A stretch of DNA of 64,000 bases from positions 25,894,001 through 25,958,000 of the forward strand of contig JAPTOF010000003.1 of the NCBI GenBank assembly GCA_028554755.1, read 5' to 3'. Both the position numbers and the translations under genes were made by a program. Below the pieces are notes generated by a model. It did not search any database. It saw only the letters and a program-made list of their open reading frames with translations, and was not told where the DNA came from. The stretch comes from Cordia subcordata. Taxonomy: Eukaryota > Streptophyta > Magnoliopsida > Boraginales > Cordiaceae. This document shows, one piece after another, positions 34,140-46,891 of this stretch. How positions within the stretch are numbered: position 1 is the first letter of the stretch; every line of letters begins with the position of its first letter.

Positions 34140-36590
34140 CACATTCATAGCAAAAGTAGGGTAGAGACGGTAGCAACTGGTAATATTAGTGTCAACCTTA
34201 GGAGTAAGAAAACCTAAGGATAAATAAAGGTAAATTTTTATTACTAAATTGTCTGCATATTTTATTGATTTTAAAATCGGGTCATGTTTTATTTGGTTAA
34301 TTTTGCAAGACTAATTTCGTCAAATTAAACATACATTAATAAACTTTATTTTGTCCAACTAAAAATTAAATTTGCTTAATTATCCCTTATTAAAATATGT
34401 AACATCAAACTAGTAAGGAGTGTCATTTATAAATTTAAGATGAATCAATGGAATAATTTTTTTAATAATAGTATAAGTTATAAATAATTATTTTTTATTA
34501 AATTCAAGGGTGTGTCCATTTGACCCCCTTAGCTAATGTGCCTTCGTCCATGAGCGAAGATTAGAAGGTGGAATGGTATTAAATTAAAAATAATAATAAC
34601 AACACGTAAGCTAACAGAGAAGAGTTGAAATTCACGCGCCTTGGATGTAACTGGAAATGCTACTTTTTATCTTGAATATGTATTCTTTATTGAGGAGTAG
34701 CTTCCCCGTCCGATATATCTTCTACTTTTGGTACAGAGGATGAGGCTAAGAATGGATTCTATTTCTATCAGGTGATACAAAGACTCAGAACATAAATGTG
34801 TACACGTCCTTTTCTCCATCTTCTCCATTCTTGTGGTCCATACAATTCTCATATATATCCCACGCAATTCTATTGTTTCTCAACGCACACCAGCAAAGTA
34901 AAGAAAAATTGGGATTTATGCATTCATCGGTCTTCTTTCGTTTCGTTCCCTATAATAAAAATTTACGTACTGAATATCAAAATATTAATATCTATAATAA
35001 AAGTTGCACCACATCATAAAAGAATAAAGGGCTGAAAAGAAAGTTGATAAGATCACGCTGGATCTTTTTCCATTAAGAATCTATTGTGAAAACCCTATAC
35101 TGTTACAATTCACACGCTGCTAATAACATAAAACTGGAATGTTAACAAATACGCTGCGCTTCGGGTCACATCGATAGACAAGGTATTGAGATGTGTTGTG
35201 ATTACTTTTCTCCCAAGAGAGAGTCGAATTTATAAGGGGAGCGAATCCACTCCTAACGATATGATATTATAGACAAAATTTAATTAACAAAATACCACGG
35301 CTCGTTAACAAATATTGAATCTCGGATCATCTTAACCAAAATTCCCTGCACAGGTCCGTCACTAACAAGAACTTTTACTATGCAGGAATCAAATATCGTG
35401 CAATTACTACAATAACAGGACATAATGTTATGGCCCCCGTGAGAAAGATACGATGAACTAATGACACTATTCTCATAAGATAATCTAGAAAATTATCACC
35501 ATAAAACCACCCTTATGAGATATAAGGTTATGAAGGAAACAAAATACTGTTTCAGAGGTTGCTCGCGAGCGTGTGTAGTTCTTGAGTGTTCCTGCCTTGT
35601 ACGGTTCTAGTTTGTCTCTCTAACTTTCCTTGAAGAAAAAGAAAGAAAGAAAAAAAAAAAACTCTATTCCACACAAAGCAAAAAAATTTGTAGCTTTCTT
35701 TTTTTCTTTTTTCTTTTTCTCCTGTGACCAAAAAAATCTAATTGACAAAACTCAACCACCAACTGACAAATTTAACAACCAACTAATCAACCTTGAGTGC
35801 ATATCATATCTCCTCTATTGAGCCCCTAACAAGTTGAGAGCACCCGCCAGACCTCAAGTGTGCATATTGTCCTTTATACTAAGCACCCAACAAGTCAAGT
35901 GCACTCACCCAAGGTAGAGAACTGATATCGAACCTGAATCATGAGTTGCAATCAACCTTAGCTCTTGCTGCTAGAGAATTCCTAGAAGACAACAGAAATT
36001 GTAGCTTGTATGCTAGCTATCTTGTCTTTCGCTTTTTCTTTTCTTTAAAAGGGTTAACCAAAGGAGAACCCCTTTCCCACCTGGCCAGAGGCCCCTTAAC
36101 CAGGCGGGAGGTAAATCGAGGGATGTGCGTGAGTGGCAGCCCGACCAGGGAGAGGACCAACGGGCGCGCTTTTTCTTTTCTTTCTTCTTTTTAGGGAGGA
36201 GGATGGGGAAGGGCAAAGAAAGGAAGAAAAGCAAAAAAAAGGAAAATGATGCTTCAATTTGGGAGAGGAATTACTAATATTTTGGAACAGTCCCAATTCA
36301 AAAAGCAAACAGAAGCGCCAACTTTGAGGCATATATTATCACCTACATTTGGAGGAAGAAATTACCGAAAAAGAAAAAAAGAATATCACACAAAACCAAA
36401 GTACCACGACTCTTAAAGAGTCAAAACCTAAAACGAACCATTTCTATAGATAACTTGCTTTTTGAATGGAGGATGATCCATATGACCAAACAAAATGTCC
36501 AGAAAACGAAGGAATAAGGGACACATCCCGGCGAGGTTTTTACCCTTCTGGCAAAACGAGTTGGATAGACAGTGGGCATTGGCAACAAGT
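34140..36590. other. intergenic region, no gene recognised
   Basis: The segment 35040-35620 is less AT-rich and ends with a stop-rich, leader-like stretch; it could be an old LTR, but no terminal repeats were found. Small ORFs at 34.7-36.3 kb have no recognisable content. The last part is the 3'UTR of the minus-strand E2 gene. Confidence 0.4.
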
Positions 36591-39274
36591 TTACATCATT
36601 TCTTGTGACCGTCGTACGCAACGGCTAACCTTTTTCCTGAATCCATCCCTATTCTCTCTCCACTCCTTCTGCATCATAGAATAAGAGAAAGGCAGAAGAA
36701 AAGTATTAGAGTCTGTTTCGAGGCTGCGGCATAAAACTAACCCATCTGCATAAATCTCCCATTCAGGAATAGTGAAAACATGTTGGCCTCAATTCTATAG
36801 ACCAAGTATTCGTTGATATCTTTGATGTTGGGTCACTGAATGTTGTAAAGTCAGAGAAAGTTGCAATGGTAGATTTTCATTGACCCAATAGTTTTATCGC
36901 AAGTTGAGAATATCCATTATAAGAAATTCCCTCCCTCCCTAAGAAGAGGAAAGACAAGAAAGGGAGAAAGTTTGGAAATAAGAAGGGATAAAGTAAAAAC
37001 AAATCTACAAGACAAGATGCTCAACACACTCCCCAAGAAGGGGGGGGGGGGGAGGCCGGGGAAAGCTTCAACTATAATGAAGTGTACGGGAATTGCACGG
37101 ATGTTATCATACTTACAGCAGCTTCAACGTTTGCTGGAGATTCATCATTAGGACTTGAAAGCATTGAGATAATGCTCAAAACTATACTCTCAACCTGCAA
37201 TTATTTTGTAATCCTTTTAGTCAAATAGTTCAGTAAAGGCATAAAGGAGCAAAAGGATCAAGATCCAATCTAATAAGAGAAGAAGGAAAGAACCTATATT
37301 AGCTCACACTCTCCTCAATACATAATAAATTTGGTTAATGTAGTAAAGCCCTGTCAACAAGATGCATATTGCCAGTTCCTCGAAAGGATATCATAACAAT
37401 TCTATCTTCTCAAATAGGGCCTATCAGACTTTCTTCAGCAAATCTTATCTTCTCCTTTCCAGCAACTAACATCAAGGTAGATAATGCAGATTTGCTTGAG
37501 AGAAAGGAACATTCTTATCATATCTAACACAAGAGTCTGATATCTTTTGATGGACAATCCCCAATATATGACTAACTAAGTAGATGACCCATTTGAGGTC
37601 CCCCAATCCCAAAGTTAAATGGTAATTTGTATTATGTAATTAAACTACAAAAAGAAATATAAAAAGATGGAAGTTATCTTATTGAGCAGATTGACTCCAC
37701 TATTAATTCATCCAATTGCAGTTCTAGGCCTTCATGCAGACAAGGGCTCAACTGAGCATTCTAAATGCTTGCTAAAGGGCATAACAAGAAACTCCCTTGT
37801 ACATATGTCTTGAAAAACTACAGAGAATAATTATATCTGGTAAAATGAAAGTAGTTATACCGTATGGACAGGCGACCAACGCTCACTAGCAAGCTCATAA
37901 CCACTTGGGTCATCACCAGGAGGATGAAGAATTGAAATACAAACCTTTCCATCAGGGTAGACTTCATGAGCAAAAGCAAATACCTCCAAGAATTAGAAAC
38001 GCATTTAACAAGATGACTGGTAGGTAAGTAGGAAAACAGCAAACAAAGTTGAAGCAGTACACAGACCATTAGGATGCCAGATCTCTGAGGTAAACCTCAC
38101 TGTTGGAGGACTATTGGGATAATTTTGTGGAAAGCTCATGATGGCGTTAAAGAAGCCCCCCTCACTGCATTTGAGAATTTCATACAATAAGTGTTCCAGA
38201 TACAATTTCAGCATTCACAAAGTTTGTCCACCGGCTTGATATCAAAATAATAAAACATCTAAAACGCTTTTAGAGAAAAGGCAGGACTACAAATGGACGA
38301 CCTCCCACCTCTTCAGTTAGATACACAAGAAAATGCGGTCTTGGTTTCAAGTTTAAGTACTTAAGACAAGAACTAAAAGGAAGTAGAACTAACAAGACTC
38401 AAGATTAGAAAAGGTTGGAACAGAATAGCGCATATAACTTCACATGAATGAGTTTGATTTAGGATTCTACTCATTCGTTAGCAAACCTCTTCTGATCCTT
38501 ACTCGCTAAATTCAACTGCAATCTTGCGGGAATTTTGCCAATCGACACAATTTAGAAGTTCAATATTAAAAATGTAACTGTATATTTCGCAAGTGGACCA
38601 AATTTTTTCCCCGCTTTTGCACAACCTTAACACCAAAACGCCCTCAATTTAATCTTAATTACTCAACCCTCGCAATAAAAAAAAGCAATTGAAAACCCAA
38701 AATATTTTCTACACGAGAATAATAATACGAGTGGACTCAAGTCCACTGCTCTAATGAAATTAGCGCAAGTTACAATTTTAGCAAACATCGCCTACTTATA
38801 GCCCACACCGTTATCGTGTCCCCACCTACACGAAACATCACATAATCAAACTAAGGAACCAAAAATAGTAACCCATTTACCCAAAAAAAAAAAAACTAAC
38901 TTCAGAAGAATAACAACCATTAATCACAATTAAGCCCCAAAAAATTATATATCTTTGAAAAAATACGTACTATAGAGTATCAGGGGGGCCAATAATGGTT
39001 ACGCTCCATTCAAACAGGTTGCTTTCATCAACCAATCCAGCTGAAAAGCCATCAACAGGGTTTTTGCTCAGATCTGCAAACAAAAAGCTTCGATCTTGAG
39101 ATTACTAATTCAACTTTAAAGAAACGAAAGAAGACTCAGAATTTTATCAAGAAATCGTAATCAAATTACGGGAAAATATTAATCGCAAGCAAAACATAAT
39201 TTAATGGGTGTAGTTCAAGTAAAACCTTTGAGTTGTTTTTGAAGGAGAAGACTAGCTTGAGAAGGTGAAGCCAT
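36591..39274 (-). CDS. UBC7: ubiquitin-conjugating enzyme E2, UBC7 type
   Basis: Six coding exons: 39274-39226, 39073-38971, 38164-38067, 37961-37861, 37194-37117, 36668-36591, giving 168 residues, the usual size of plant UBC7/13/14. The UBC fold is complete: [39 protein letters not shown], catalytic Cys91 in GKVCISIL with HPN at 81-83, and the family-specific acidic loop after the cysteine ([17 protein letters not shown], 96-112). That loop marks the Ubc7/UBE2G class, which works with RING E3s and builds Lys48 chains, notably in ER-associated degradation. The last exon ([20 protein letters not shown]) closes the C-terminal helix. The gene looks intact; exon junctions lie at expected places. 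Confidence 0.95.
37041..37055. repeat. short poly-G tract
   Basis: A run of about 12 G followed by a G/C-rich patch inside the last intron of the E2 gene, unusual against the AT-rich intron. Confidence 0.8.
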
Positions 39275-39380
39275 GAGAGAGAAGAAAATGAAGGTTCTAG
39301 GTTGCCGAAAGAGGTGGGAGGGAAAGAGATGAAGGGATTTAACAGGGATGCGGGCAAATTAATTGGATTTATAGGTACAC

Positions 39381-39388
39381 TTTATATA
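39381..39388 (-). promoter_or_regulatory. TATA box of the E2 gene
   Basis: TATATAAA on the minus strand, 107 bp upstream of the start codon. Transcription would start near 39350. Confidence 0.75.
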
Positions 39389-39419
39389 GAGGTTTCTATT
39401 ATTACTGGCCTATACACAG

Positions 39420-39960
39420 GGATGGCAATGAAACCGCGGACGAGGTGTGCTTATCCTACTCAGCACATGTTAATACAAACTATTGCCTTTTTTATCATAT
39501 ATTTGATATCCTACCTTCTTTATTCTTGTTGGATAAAAGAGGAACCCGTCCCACTTTTATAAAATACTGGTCAACAAATTCAATGACTTCAATATAAAAA
39601 ATAAAATACTAATGCATAAAAATATATTAAAATTTAGTTAATTTTACCATTAAATCAAATAGACTTACCTTTAATGATATAAATTTTTTATTAAGAATAT
39701 AAAAATAAATTAAAAATATATACAAAATAATATAATATTTATATTAAATAAATAAATAAATATATCTATGTAGCATAGCAAGGTAGATAAATCTCTATCT
39801 TGCCTCGGCCCCCCCCCACCCCACCCCACCCCTGCACCAAGGTAATGGAAGAAAACCCTGCACCAGCCCACCTCTAGTAAGGGTTTCTTGCGAAAAACCC
39901 CATTCCTTCTCCTACGGTACTTTTTACAAAGCGGAGCGAGACAGAGTACCATTGTCATCC
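39420..39960. mobile_element. hAT-like MITE next to the E2 promoter
   Basis: The ends GGATGGCAATG and, reversed, GGATGACAATG match at 10 of 11 bases. Plant hAT MITEs with GGGATGGCAA ends and a G/C-rich, CCCCACCCC-containing arm are familiar; this one has that patch at 39808-39832. I could not see a clear 8 bp target duplication, so the exact border is open. Its edge lies about 30 bp upstream of the E2 TATA box. Confidence 0.6.
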
Positions 39961-42950
39961 TTTTATATATAAATATTGGATAATGAAGAAGCATATTATG
40001 TTAGGTGCATAATATAAAAATGAAATGTATTACAATGTGTGCAGGGTCAATTCCCATTGCTGTTTTACTTTTTTAAAATATTCTTTTTTTTATTTTTAAA
40101 TATTTAATTAGTTCTTAATATCTCAAAAAAAATAATTATTTTAGCCTCTGTTAGTTTTTAATATTTTATATTAAGAAAACATTGATATTAATCTTCAGTA
40201 TTTTCAAAGTTACTCAAAATGATCCTTAATTTTCTTTACTCATTTCCTGTTAATACTAAGATTTATTTAAATAATTTTATACTATATTGGTGATTAAGTA
40301 AAAATACTTATTTGAATAATAGGACGTACTAATTTAAATATCTTAAAATAATCAAAATTAATTTAAAAATATGACAACAATAAAAAGTTGTGATGAAATT
40401 ATCTCATATTTGTATATGGGTTGAAAAAAGATGTCAATCAGGATTCGTCATTTGTTACGTTTATTACGAAACTAATTAAGGTACGGATTGGATGGCTAAT
40501 TATGGTCTTTCATATTCCTTTGGATTATCTCTTAGTGGAAGAACCTCAAGGGCTAAAAGTTTTGTTGGGAATGATATTAGAAGAGTGCAATATCCTGCAT
40601 CCTTCTTGGTCATCTCGTACTAATAAAAGGTTATCTCAATGTTCTAGCTCCCACACCAAATAATGTGTAACTCAACGACATAAGCTGTGAGACCCCATAT
40701 CAATATGTCAGAAATTGATTCAAGAATGTCCAAACACTACAAATGATTTAATACAAATTTAGACAGAAATTCAAAACGGAAATTTTCCGTGTCAAAAACC
40801 CTTGTCTCAAACTTTGAGATGGAAAATTTTTCATCTCAAATTTGTATTAAATTATTAGAAAATTTAGTCCAAAACTTCCATATCAAATTTTTGGTCTCAA
40901 ATCTGTCTCAATTTGAGATATAAAATTTGTCTCAAATTCACTAATTTTTAGTAGTGAAACAGGAACTAGATTGAAACATGGACAGAATTTGACCCGTTAG
41001 TTATTTAGAACCAAGAACCAATGATATAAATTGATGGAATGAAGACTCCATAACTATAAATGAGCTAGAGGTCAACATTGTAAAGCGAATAGTATAAAAA
41101 ATCTACTTAAACACTTGTTTCACCTAAAATTATGAAAGAGAACTCGTCTTCTCACAAAGGCCACAAGGCCTTTTATATAGGCAAAAATAAAACCCTAAAT
41201 CCCTAACTAAAAAAAGAAATAAATATAAATGAAACCTTAAATCCCAAATTGACAAAAAAAAAAAAGGAAATGAACATAAATGAAACCATAAAGCTCTAAT
41301 TACAAAATAGCCAAAATAACTTAACATGTGTTAGTCACATGCCTTTAAAATAAAATAAAGTTTAAGGTTTGGACTCAATACAATTAGGCCTTTTTAAACT
41401 TGGGCTTGAAGTAAATTGATAACTCTTAGCTCCCCTTCCGAACCCACGTGCGTGTCCTTTTTGAATTTTTCTCCAAGTTGATTCATAATAGAACATTGAA
41501 TGGATTTGCGATGATACTTCACGTCAATAGCCAAGCAATTTGAAACGACTAAGATAGAGGAGGAACAATTTTCGCCCTACTATAAGGTTTAGGCCTTAGG
41601 GGTGTGCTACCACGAGTTCACCATTTTGGGGGTTTTGTCGGTGTCATGTGTGCAACAATTTCAAACCGAGTTTTAAATAATTTTTAGTAACAAAAGGGAA
41701 ACACTATTTGAAACGAGGGTAAGATTAGGAGATTACAATGATATATTTATTCTACATTTCTAATTATATTATTTTAAATAAGATTTTGAATCTCTTGTAA
41801 AGGGCTACTATTTTTGTCACCTGGCTCATGGTTATTCGACCAAAAAAGAAAAAAAGGCTCATGTTTTCGTATTTATCAGGGATGAACTACTTATTTTCTT
41901 ATTCTTAGTCTCAGCAACTCTTATGCAATATAGTTTTTATTAGTACTTTTCCTTAGTTATATGGTAAAGAAGGTTGGACCTTTTATGATTTATTTACATT
42001 GGATCTATTTTAATATTTAAGAATTCCATCATAATCTTCTATAATTTGTGAGCAAAACACAATATTCCTTGACATGAGATTAGAACATAATCTATTTTCT
42101 AAAATATAGAGAACTATGAAGAAATTTAAAAAAATTAAAGCGATCCAGTAAACTGTAAATAAATTCCAAGAGTTCAATCTATTTTAACGATATCAATCAT
42201 ACGAAATTTAATTCTTGCAAGTGTTCTAGATATCTTTATTATTGCATGTATAATTCCTTTGACCAAAAAAAGAAAAAAGAAAAAAAATCTAAAACTACTA
42301 TAATCCCTCTAAAATTCTAGAGTCAAACTCCATATGATTGCATGGATTTATTCCCTTGGAAAGTCGAAAAGATGGAAACAATATTCAACTATTAGCATTA
42401 GCATATACCCTCTTCAAGTAAGGTGCAACTATTAGTATATATGCAAATCGATTGGTTTGAATTTATCTGCGAAAAAGTGAGCAATGTTTTAAAACCAATT
42501 TTGACTAGATGTAGGAACTTTAACATTCGATAATACACTCGAAAACTAAGAAGGGACATGCCACTTGTATTACGAAAGACTTGACATCTTTGCATCTCCA
42601 CCGTCAACTAAAAAGCGAGCATTCTAACTCCAACTCAATTGACAACCCATACCAGAATCCACCCACACACAAGCAATACAAATTAATTAAAGAAAAAAGT
42701 TAATTAAACTATGAGTTCTATCATTTAATGTTGAACTAATCTTATTGTTTCACGATATTACAATTAATATTCTATATTTCACAGATTTGTGTAAATTAAT
42801 CCACATTATTTCATAATATTCCCATACCACCATTAGTGTTTCACAATTTTATTTAGATTAGTCCCATTTGTCTCAAAAAAAAAAAAAAACTTTCCGGTTG
42901 ATATGGGTATATAAATTTATGCCACAATAATTTTTGGCCACCATATATAA
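39961..42950. other. AT-rich intergenic region
   Basis: No gene recognised. It holds one CACTA MITE (listed). An 80-codon ORF at 40421-40663 has no family signature. The remainder shows nothing readable. Confidence 0.5.
40735..40956. mobile_element. CACTA-type MITE with 3 bp target duplication
   Basis: The element begins CACTACAAA and ends GTAGTG, so both termini read CACTAC inward, the signature of the CACTA (En/Spm) superfamily. AAA flanks both sides (40732-40734, 40957-40959), matching its 3 bp target size. Repeated subterminal words (TTGAGAC, TCTCAAA) occur in both arms. At 222 bp it has no coding capacity. Confidence 0.85.
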
Positions 42951-42959
42951 CAACTCCTG

Positions 42960-43870
42960 TTATCGAAAAGTGTGGAGCTTAACTATAATTAAGGTATAAG
43001 GGTTTGAAGCCTAGACCCCTTTTAGGTTATGGAGACTGTGAGGCGCCAAAGTTTCAGAGAGAAGGCTAGGGTTTTGGTTTGTGAGCTAGTTATGTTGTGT
43101 CCTTCGCCATATTCCCTCCTCTCCTCATATAGATTTTCCCACTTGATTTTCCTTCGCATGGGAACTTCCAAATTCCTTGATCTTAGGTCCTCTCATACCT
43201 TACCCCTTGGATCCTAAGGATATAATTGCGATTATCCTTTCTTTGCAAGAATCCTTATTTATTATGCCTTCTTACCCAAGTCATCTGGGCTTACTACGAA
43301 GCCCACTGTTAACACCTTGAACCCGGAAACACTTGGGCCATTTTTGGGCTCAACAAAAAGCACAAAAAGTTTTTTGTTCTATGCATATGGTGTAAAGGGT
43401 AATTGGGTTCACCAAAACTAGTTTGGTCAGATGAGCGTGAAGATCTTTTGCCACAAGTCATGATGTGTATGACTATACATAGGTCTAAGCAAAATGGTGA
43501 AACATGTGAGGGCACGCTGCAACTCCCACATAACAAATTAAAGTCCGCCTATATGGCACAACTCACCCGGGCCTGTTGCATAAGCATGTTCCCATAAAAG
43601 AGATTAAGGGAGGTCCATATATTTGGCAAAACTCATATAGACATGGAGGTCTCACTATCAGGCCTCATCTATTTGCCTAAGCATCTCATGTGATCTTAAA
43701 AGAAAAGTTGCATGCTAGAAACATAGGCATTGACAAAGTAGTTATTACACAAACTAATGACAGCTATTACCGGTGCAATCATAACATCTCAATCAAGTTG
43801 AGCCATGCAAGGACTATAAATACCTTCTCATTCTTGAAGCAAAGGAAAGAGCACAACTCATGAATTCTTG
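42960..43870 (+). mobile_element. possible LTR fragment
   Basis: A more GC-rich block with TATAAATACCTTCTC at about 43816-43830, followed by a leader-like AAGCAAAGGAAAGAGCACAA, recalls the promoter region of a retrotransposon LTR. I found no TG...CA borders, target duplication or partner LTR. It could equally be an old host promoter. Confidence 0.3.
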
Positions 43871-44199
43871 CGGTATTTCTATATTTTTATATTTCTATTT
43901 ACTCCACAATCTGCTTACTAACTTAAGCATCAAAGTCAAAATAGGGGTAAAATCCCGTTGTTTGCTTGTTTTGCAAGTTATCAATTACCTAAGCCAAGTA
44001 TTGATGGAAAAATGTTATTCTCTACCGCATATGGCATTTTTTAGGCTTATCACCGTTAGTTCCTAATATATGACAAAGCATTCAAATTAGTCTCAATCTT
44101 TACAGAAAATATAGAAAATGAGAGTAATTTAAATAAGATTGTGAAACATTAACATTTATGTAAATGTATTATCTGTGTATAGATTTCACAAAACAGAAT

Positions 44200-44271
44200 G
44201 GGCATTTGGTCTAGTGGTATGATTGTCGCTTAGGGTGCGAGAGGTCCCGAGTTCAATTCTCGGAATGCCCC
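44200..44271 (+). tRNA. tRNA-Pro(AGG): tRNA-Pro (AGG)
   Basis: Acceptor GGGCATT pairs with AATGCCC, discriminator C. The anticodon loop TTAGGGT gives AGG, and the T arm is CCGAG-TTCAATT-CTCGG. It closely matches nuclear plant tRNA-Pro. One anticodon-stem pair (27-43) is G/G where C-G is normal. The first T-run after it is TTTT near 44284, so termination may be weak. Probably functional, possibly a lightly mutated copy. Confidence 0.87.
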
Positions 44272-44435
44272 TTCTTTAAGTTATTTTGGTTTACAGAGTA
44301 TTGTTGTCCAGCTTCACCTCGCTTGCAGTCTTTGGGGATGGCCTATTAAACGTCCTTGGTGGCTAGTACAACGATGTTAATCGGCAACATATCTTTTTCA
44401 CATACATAATAGAATTAGTTATTCAAAATATTCTT

Positions 44436-44552
44436 TAAATTTACACTTTTCCGTAATGTGAAGTTATAAAACTAAGTAATAATCAAGTTAGCTTTAAATT
44501 TAAACTCTTCCGTAATGTGAAGTTATAAAACTAAGTAATAAGCAAGTTAGCA
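44436..44552. repeat. tandem duplication, about 59 bp unit
   Basis: Two copies share TCCGTAATGTGAAGTTATAA and AACTAAGTAATAA(T/G)CAAGTTAGC (44436-44493, 44494-44552). They are nearly identical, so recent. Confidence 0.93.
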
Positions 44553-44562
44553 TGTTGATTTA

Positions 44563-44775
44563 GGGCTCGTTTGGATTGACTTTTTTCAAAAATATTTTTT
44601 TTTTAACAACTTTTTTTGAAAAGCTAAAAATTCTAGTTGCTAAAAAAAACTGTATTTGAGCTTTTTTCAGAGTTTCAGCTTTTTTAGAAACCAAATCAAA
44701 TAGTTATTGCAAATTTAACATAATTTTTTTTTTTTAAATATTTTTTCCTGAAAAAAAACTAATCCAAACAGGCCC
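44563..44775. mobile_element. Tourist-like MITE, copy 2
   Basis: Ends GGGCTCGTTTGGATTG and, reversed, GGGCCTGTTTGGATTAG, the best-preserved pair of this family in the window. TTA lies on both sides, the preferred PIF/Harbinger (Tourist) target. The interior is T-rich then A-rich. Length 213 bp. Confidence 0.8.
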
Positions 44776-45362
44776 TTAGCATTGCTGGGCCTCGCAGTCT
44801 TGCTTGAGCAATGACCATCTTTCTGTGTATATTATCTATTAGATTTAAAATAGAGACTCGTTTTATAATAAAATAAATAAATAAATAGAAATTAGGAAAT
44901 AGTTTAAATAGTTGAGATTTTTTTTTTTAAATAAGAATGATTTGGATTCAAATCATATTTGGGGTGAAAAAATTAGATTAGGATTTAGGCAAGGGGTAGA
45001 CGAAAAATGAATGGAGAAAGTTAATAAACAACTACGTCAGAATAAGGATATTTGCCATTGTAACCAATGAGGAAAAGAAAACAAAATGCTAGTACTATTT
45101 GTTTCATACTATTTAATTGTGGAAGGAATACAAGAAGAAGAAATAGCCACAAATTAGAAACAAAAACAATCGTGTATTGATGTCAATGTATGGTTGTCAA
45201 GAATCATCACTACTTGCTATGTAATCTAAAACCATTATTTATGATAAATCATTTCTCTCCTAAGAAATTTAAAATGCCTATATATCAATAATATCATAGT
45301 ATTTTAATATAAATTGCTTGGTTACACACAAATTGTCCAATGTAATTTTTTAAATTATTTCG

Positions 45363-45452
45363 AGAATGATAAATTGGTTTTCTATTTTTTAAAAAAGCAA
45401 GTTTTGTAATGATAAATTGGTTGTGTATTTTTTCAAAAAGCAAGTCTTGTAC
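45363..45452. repeat. tandem duplication, about 47 bp unit
   Basis: AATGATAAATTGGTT followed by a T-run, AAAAAGCAAGT(T/C)TTGTA occurs twice in succession. Noncoding. Confidence 0.8.
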
Positions 45453-45486
45453 TTTGGAATTGCCATATCTACATAAAAATGGTTGA

Positions 45487-45710
45487 AGGCCCGTTTAAAT
45501 TAGTTTTTACATAAAAAGTTCTTTCTTTCTTAAAAAAATCATATTATTTTTGTAATAAACATTTGAAATAACTTTGGAGAAAAGGTTAAAACTATTTAAA
45601 AAGCTCTATTTCAGCTTGTTTTAAAAATAAAAGATTCTTACTTCTTACAAAATATTTTTTGTGAAATTTATACAAATAAGTGTTTTTTAAAAGTCAAGTA
45701 AAACGAGCTT
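45487..45710. mobile_element. Tourist-like MITE, copy 3
   Basis: Starts AGGCCCGTTTAAATTAG and ends, reversed, AAGCTCGTTTTACTTGA. TGA flanks both sides (45484-45486, 45711-45713), a 3 bp target duplication. Same A/T-rich foldback design and length (224 bp) as copies 1 and 2. Confidence 0.75.
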
Positions 45711-46849
45711 TGAGTGGAATGCAATGTGGCATCCTCTTAACTCAGTCCATCGCTTAATTCATTTTTACCATATGAATTTCGCGAGAGAAATATTTACCAC
45801 ACAAATATATTTACTACACAAATATATAAAAAATCAAAATGAAGTACATGCATTATATTTTTCTGAGACGCTCGCAGACGATTGGTTGTTTCTTTAATCT
45901 TTTAATATTTCATTTTTGACTGTTAAGATCAACTCTTTCATATTTAATAGGTGATTGTATTAAAAATAACTTAATTGAGATTAAATATTAGTGGTCCGTG
46001 TATATTTAAATTTCAAAGAAAAATATAAAATTTTATATAAAATTAATTAATTATTTAAATTATACAAAGTATAATACAAAAAATATAAAATACTAGCCGC
46101 ATGGAGCGAATTCTAATACCAGTTGTATTTAAAACTTGAGTAAATTGCTAGAGACATCTTATGGTCCATAAGAAAATGCATCAAATTCTTAAAAAGTTCT
46201 CATAATCTTTTTATGGTTTATTGAAAGTGAATAGGACTTTCCTATCGTTAAAAAAATTATTATTTTTAGCCTTAATTGCAAGCACGCATCCAAGTTGCAC
46301 ACTGTGAGAATTTTTCTATCTAGATTAATAATTTTATTTCAAATTTTCATGTGGTTGGAATTTTTATTGGAAAATAGAAGGGAAATTTAGAACCAACAAA
46401 AAATTAATATTAATTTAGAAAAATTTCACAACATATAATTTGATTACGCACAATACAATTACGGTAAAAAATAACAAATTTTTTAACAATAATAAGGTTC
46501 AACACACATCTAACACACTTTTAATGACCCACGAGCTATCCGGGTCAATTTCCCTTGAAATTTTCTTCCGCACAATGGAACGAATTAACACATACATGCA
46601 AACGTGTCGAACGCGCGCATTAGCCGTGCTTAACCTATCTTGGTCGTTGGCTAAAATTCAAAGTAAAAAAGGTGAAGAAAATTCTGGAAGAAACGAGAAG
46701 CAAAAAAAGCGAGAAAAGCACGAGTCAAGCCCAAACCCCTAACATTAAGAAAAAGCAGCCGCGGAAGGAAAAAAAAAAAAAAAAAAGGGTAAACATCTAG
46801 CCGTTCAAACCGTCCTCACCATCCAATCCAACGGCACCGAACGCAAGCA

Positions 46850-46862
46850 GAATTTTCTAGAA
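46850..46862 (+). promoter_or_regulatory. heat-shock element
   Basis: GAA-nn-TTC-nn-GAA (GAATTTTCTAGAA), a perfect three-unit binding site for heat-shock factor, 22 bp upstream of the HSP70 TATA box. Confidence 0.88.
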
Positions 46863-46883
46863 CCTCCTCACCAAAAAATCACC

Positions 46884-46891
46884 TATATAAA
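46884..46891 (+). promoter_or_regulatory. TATA box of HSP70
   Basis: TATATAAA, about 150 bp before the start codon and next to the heat-shock element; transcription would start near 46920. Confidence 0.85.

Larger units (their letters stand above)
44780..46440. other. AT-rich intergenic region
   Basis: No gene seen. It holds one MITE and one small tandem duplication (listed). Confidence 0.5.

Noticed and set aside
40421..40663. 80-codon ORF
   Set aside because: No recognisable motif, no splice partners and AT-rich surroundings; length is within chance expectation for a window this size.
46440..46742. 100-codon ORF upstream of HSP70
   Set aside because: It overlaps the promoter side of HSP70, ends in low-complexity Lys/Glu sequence and shows no homology that I recognise.
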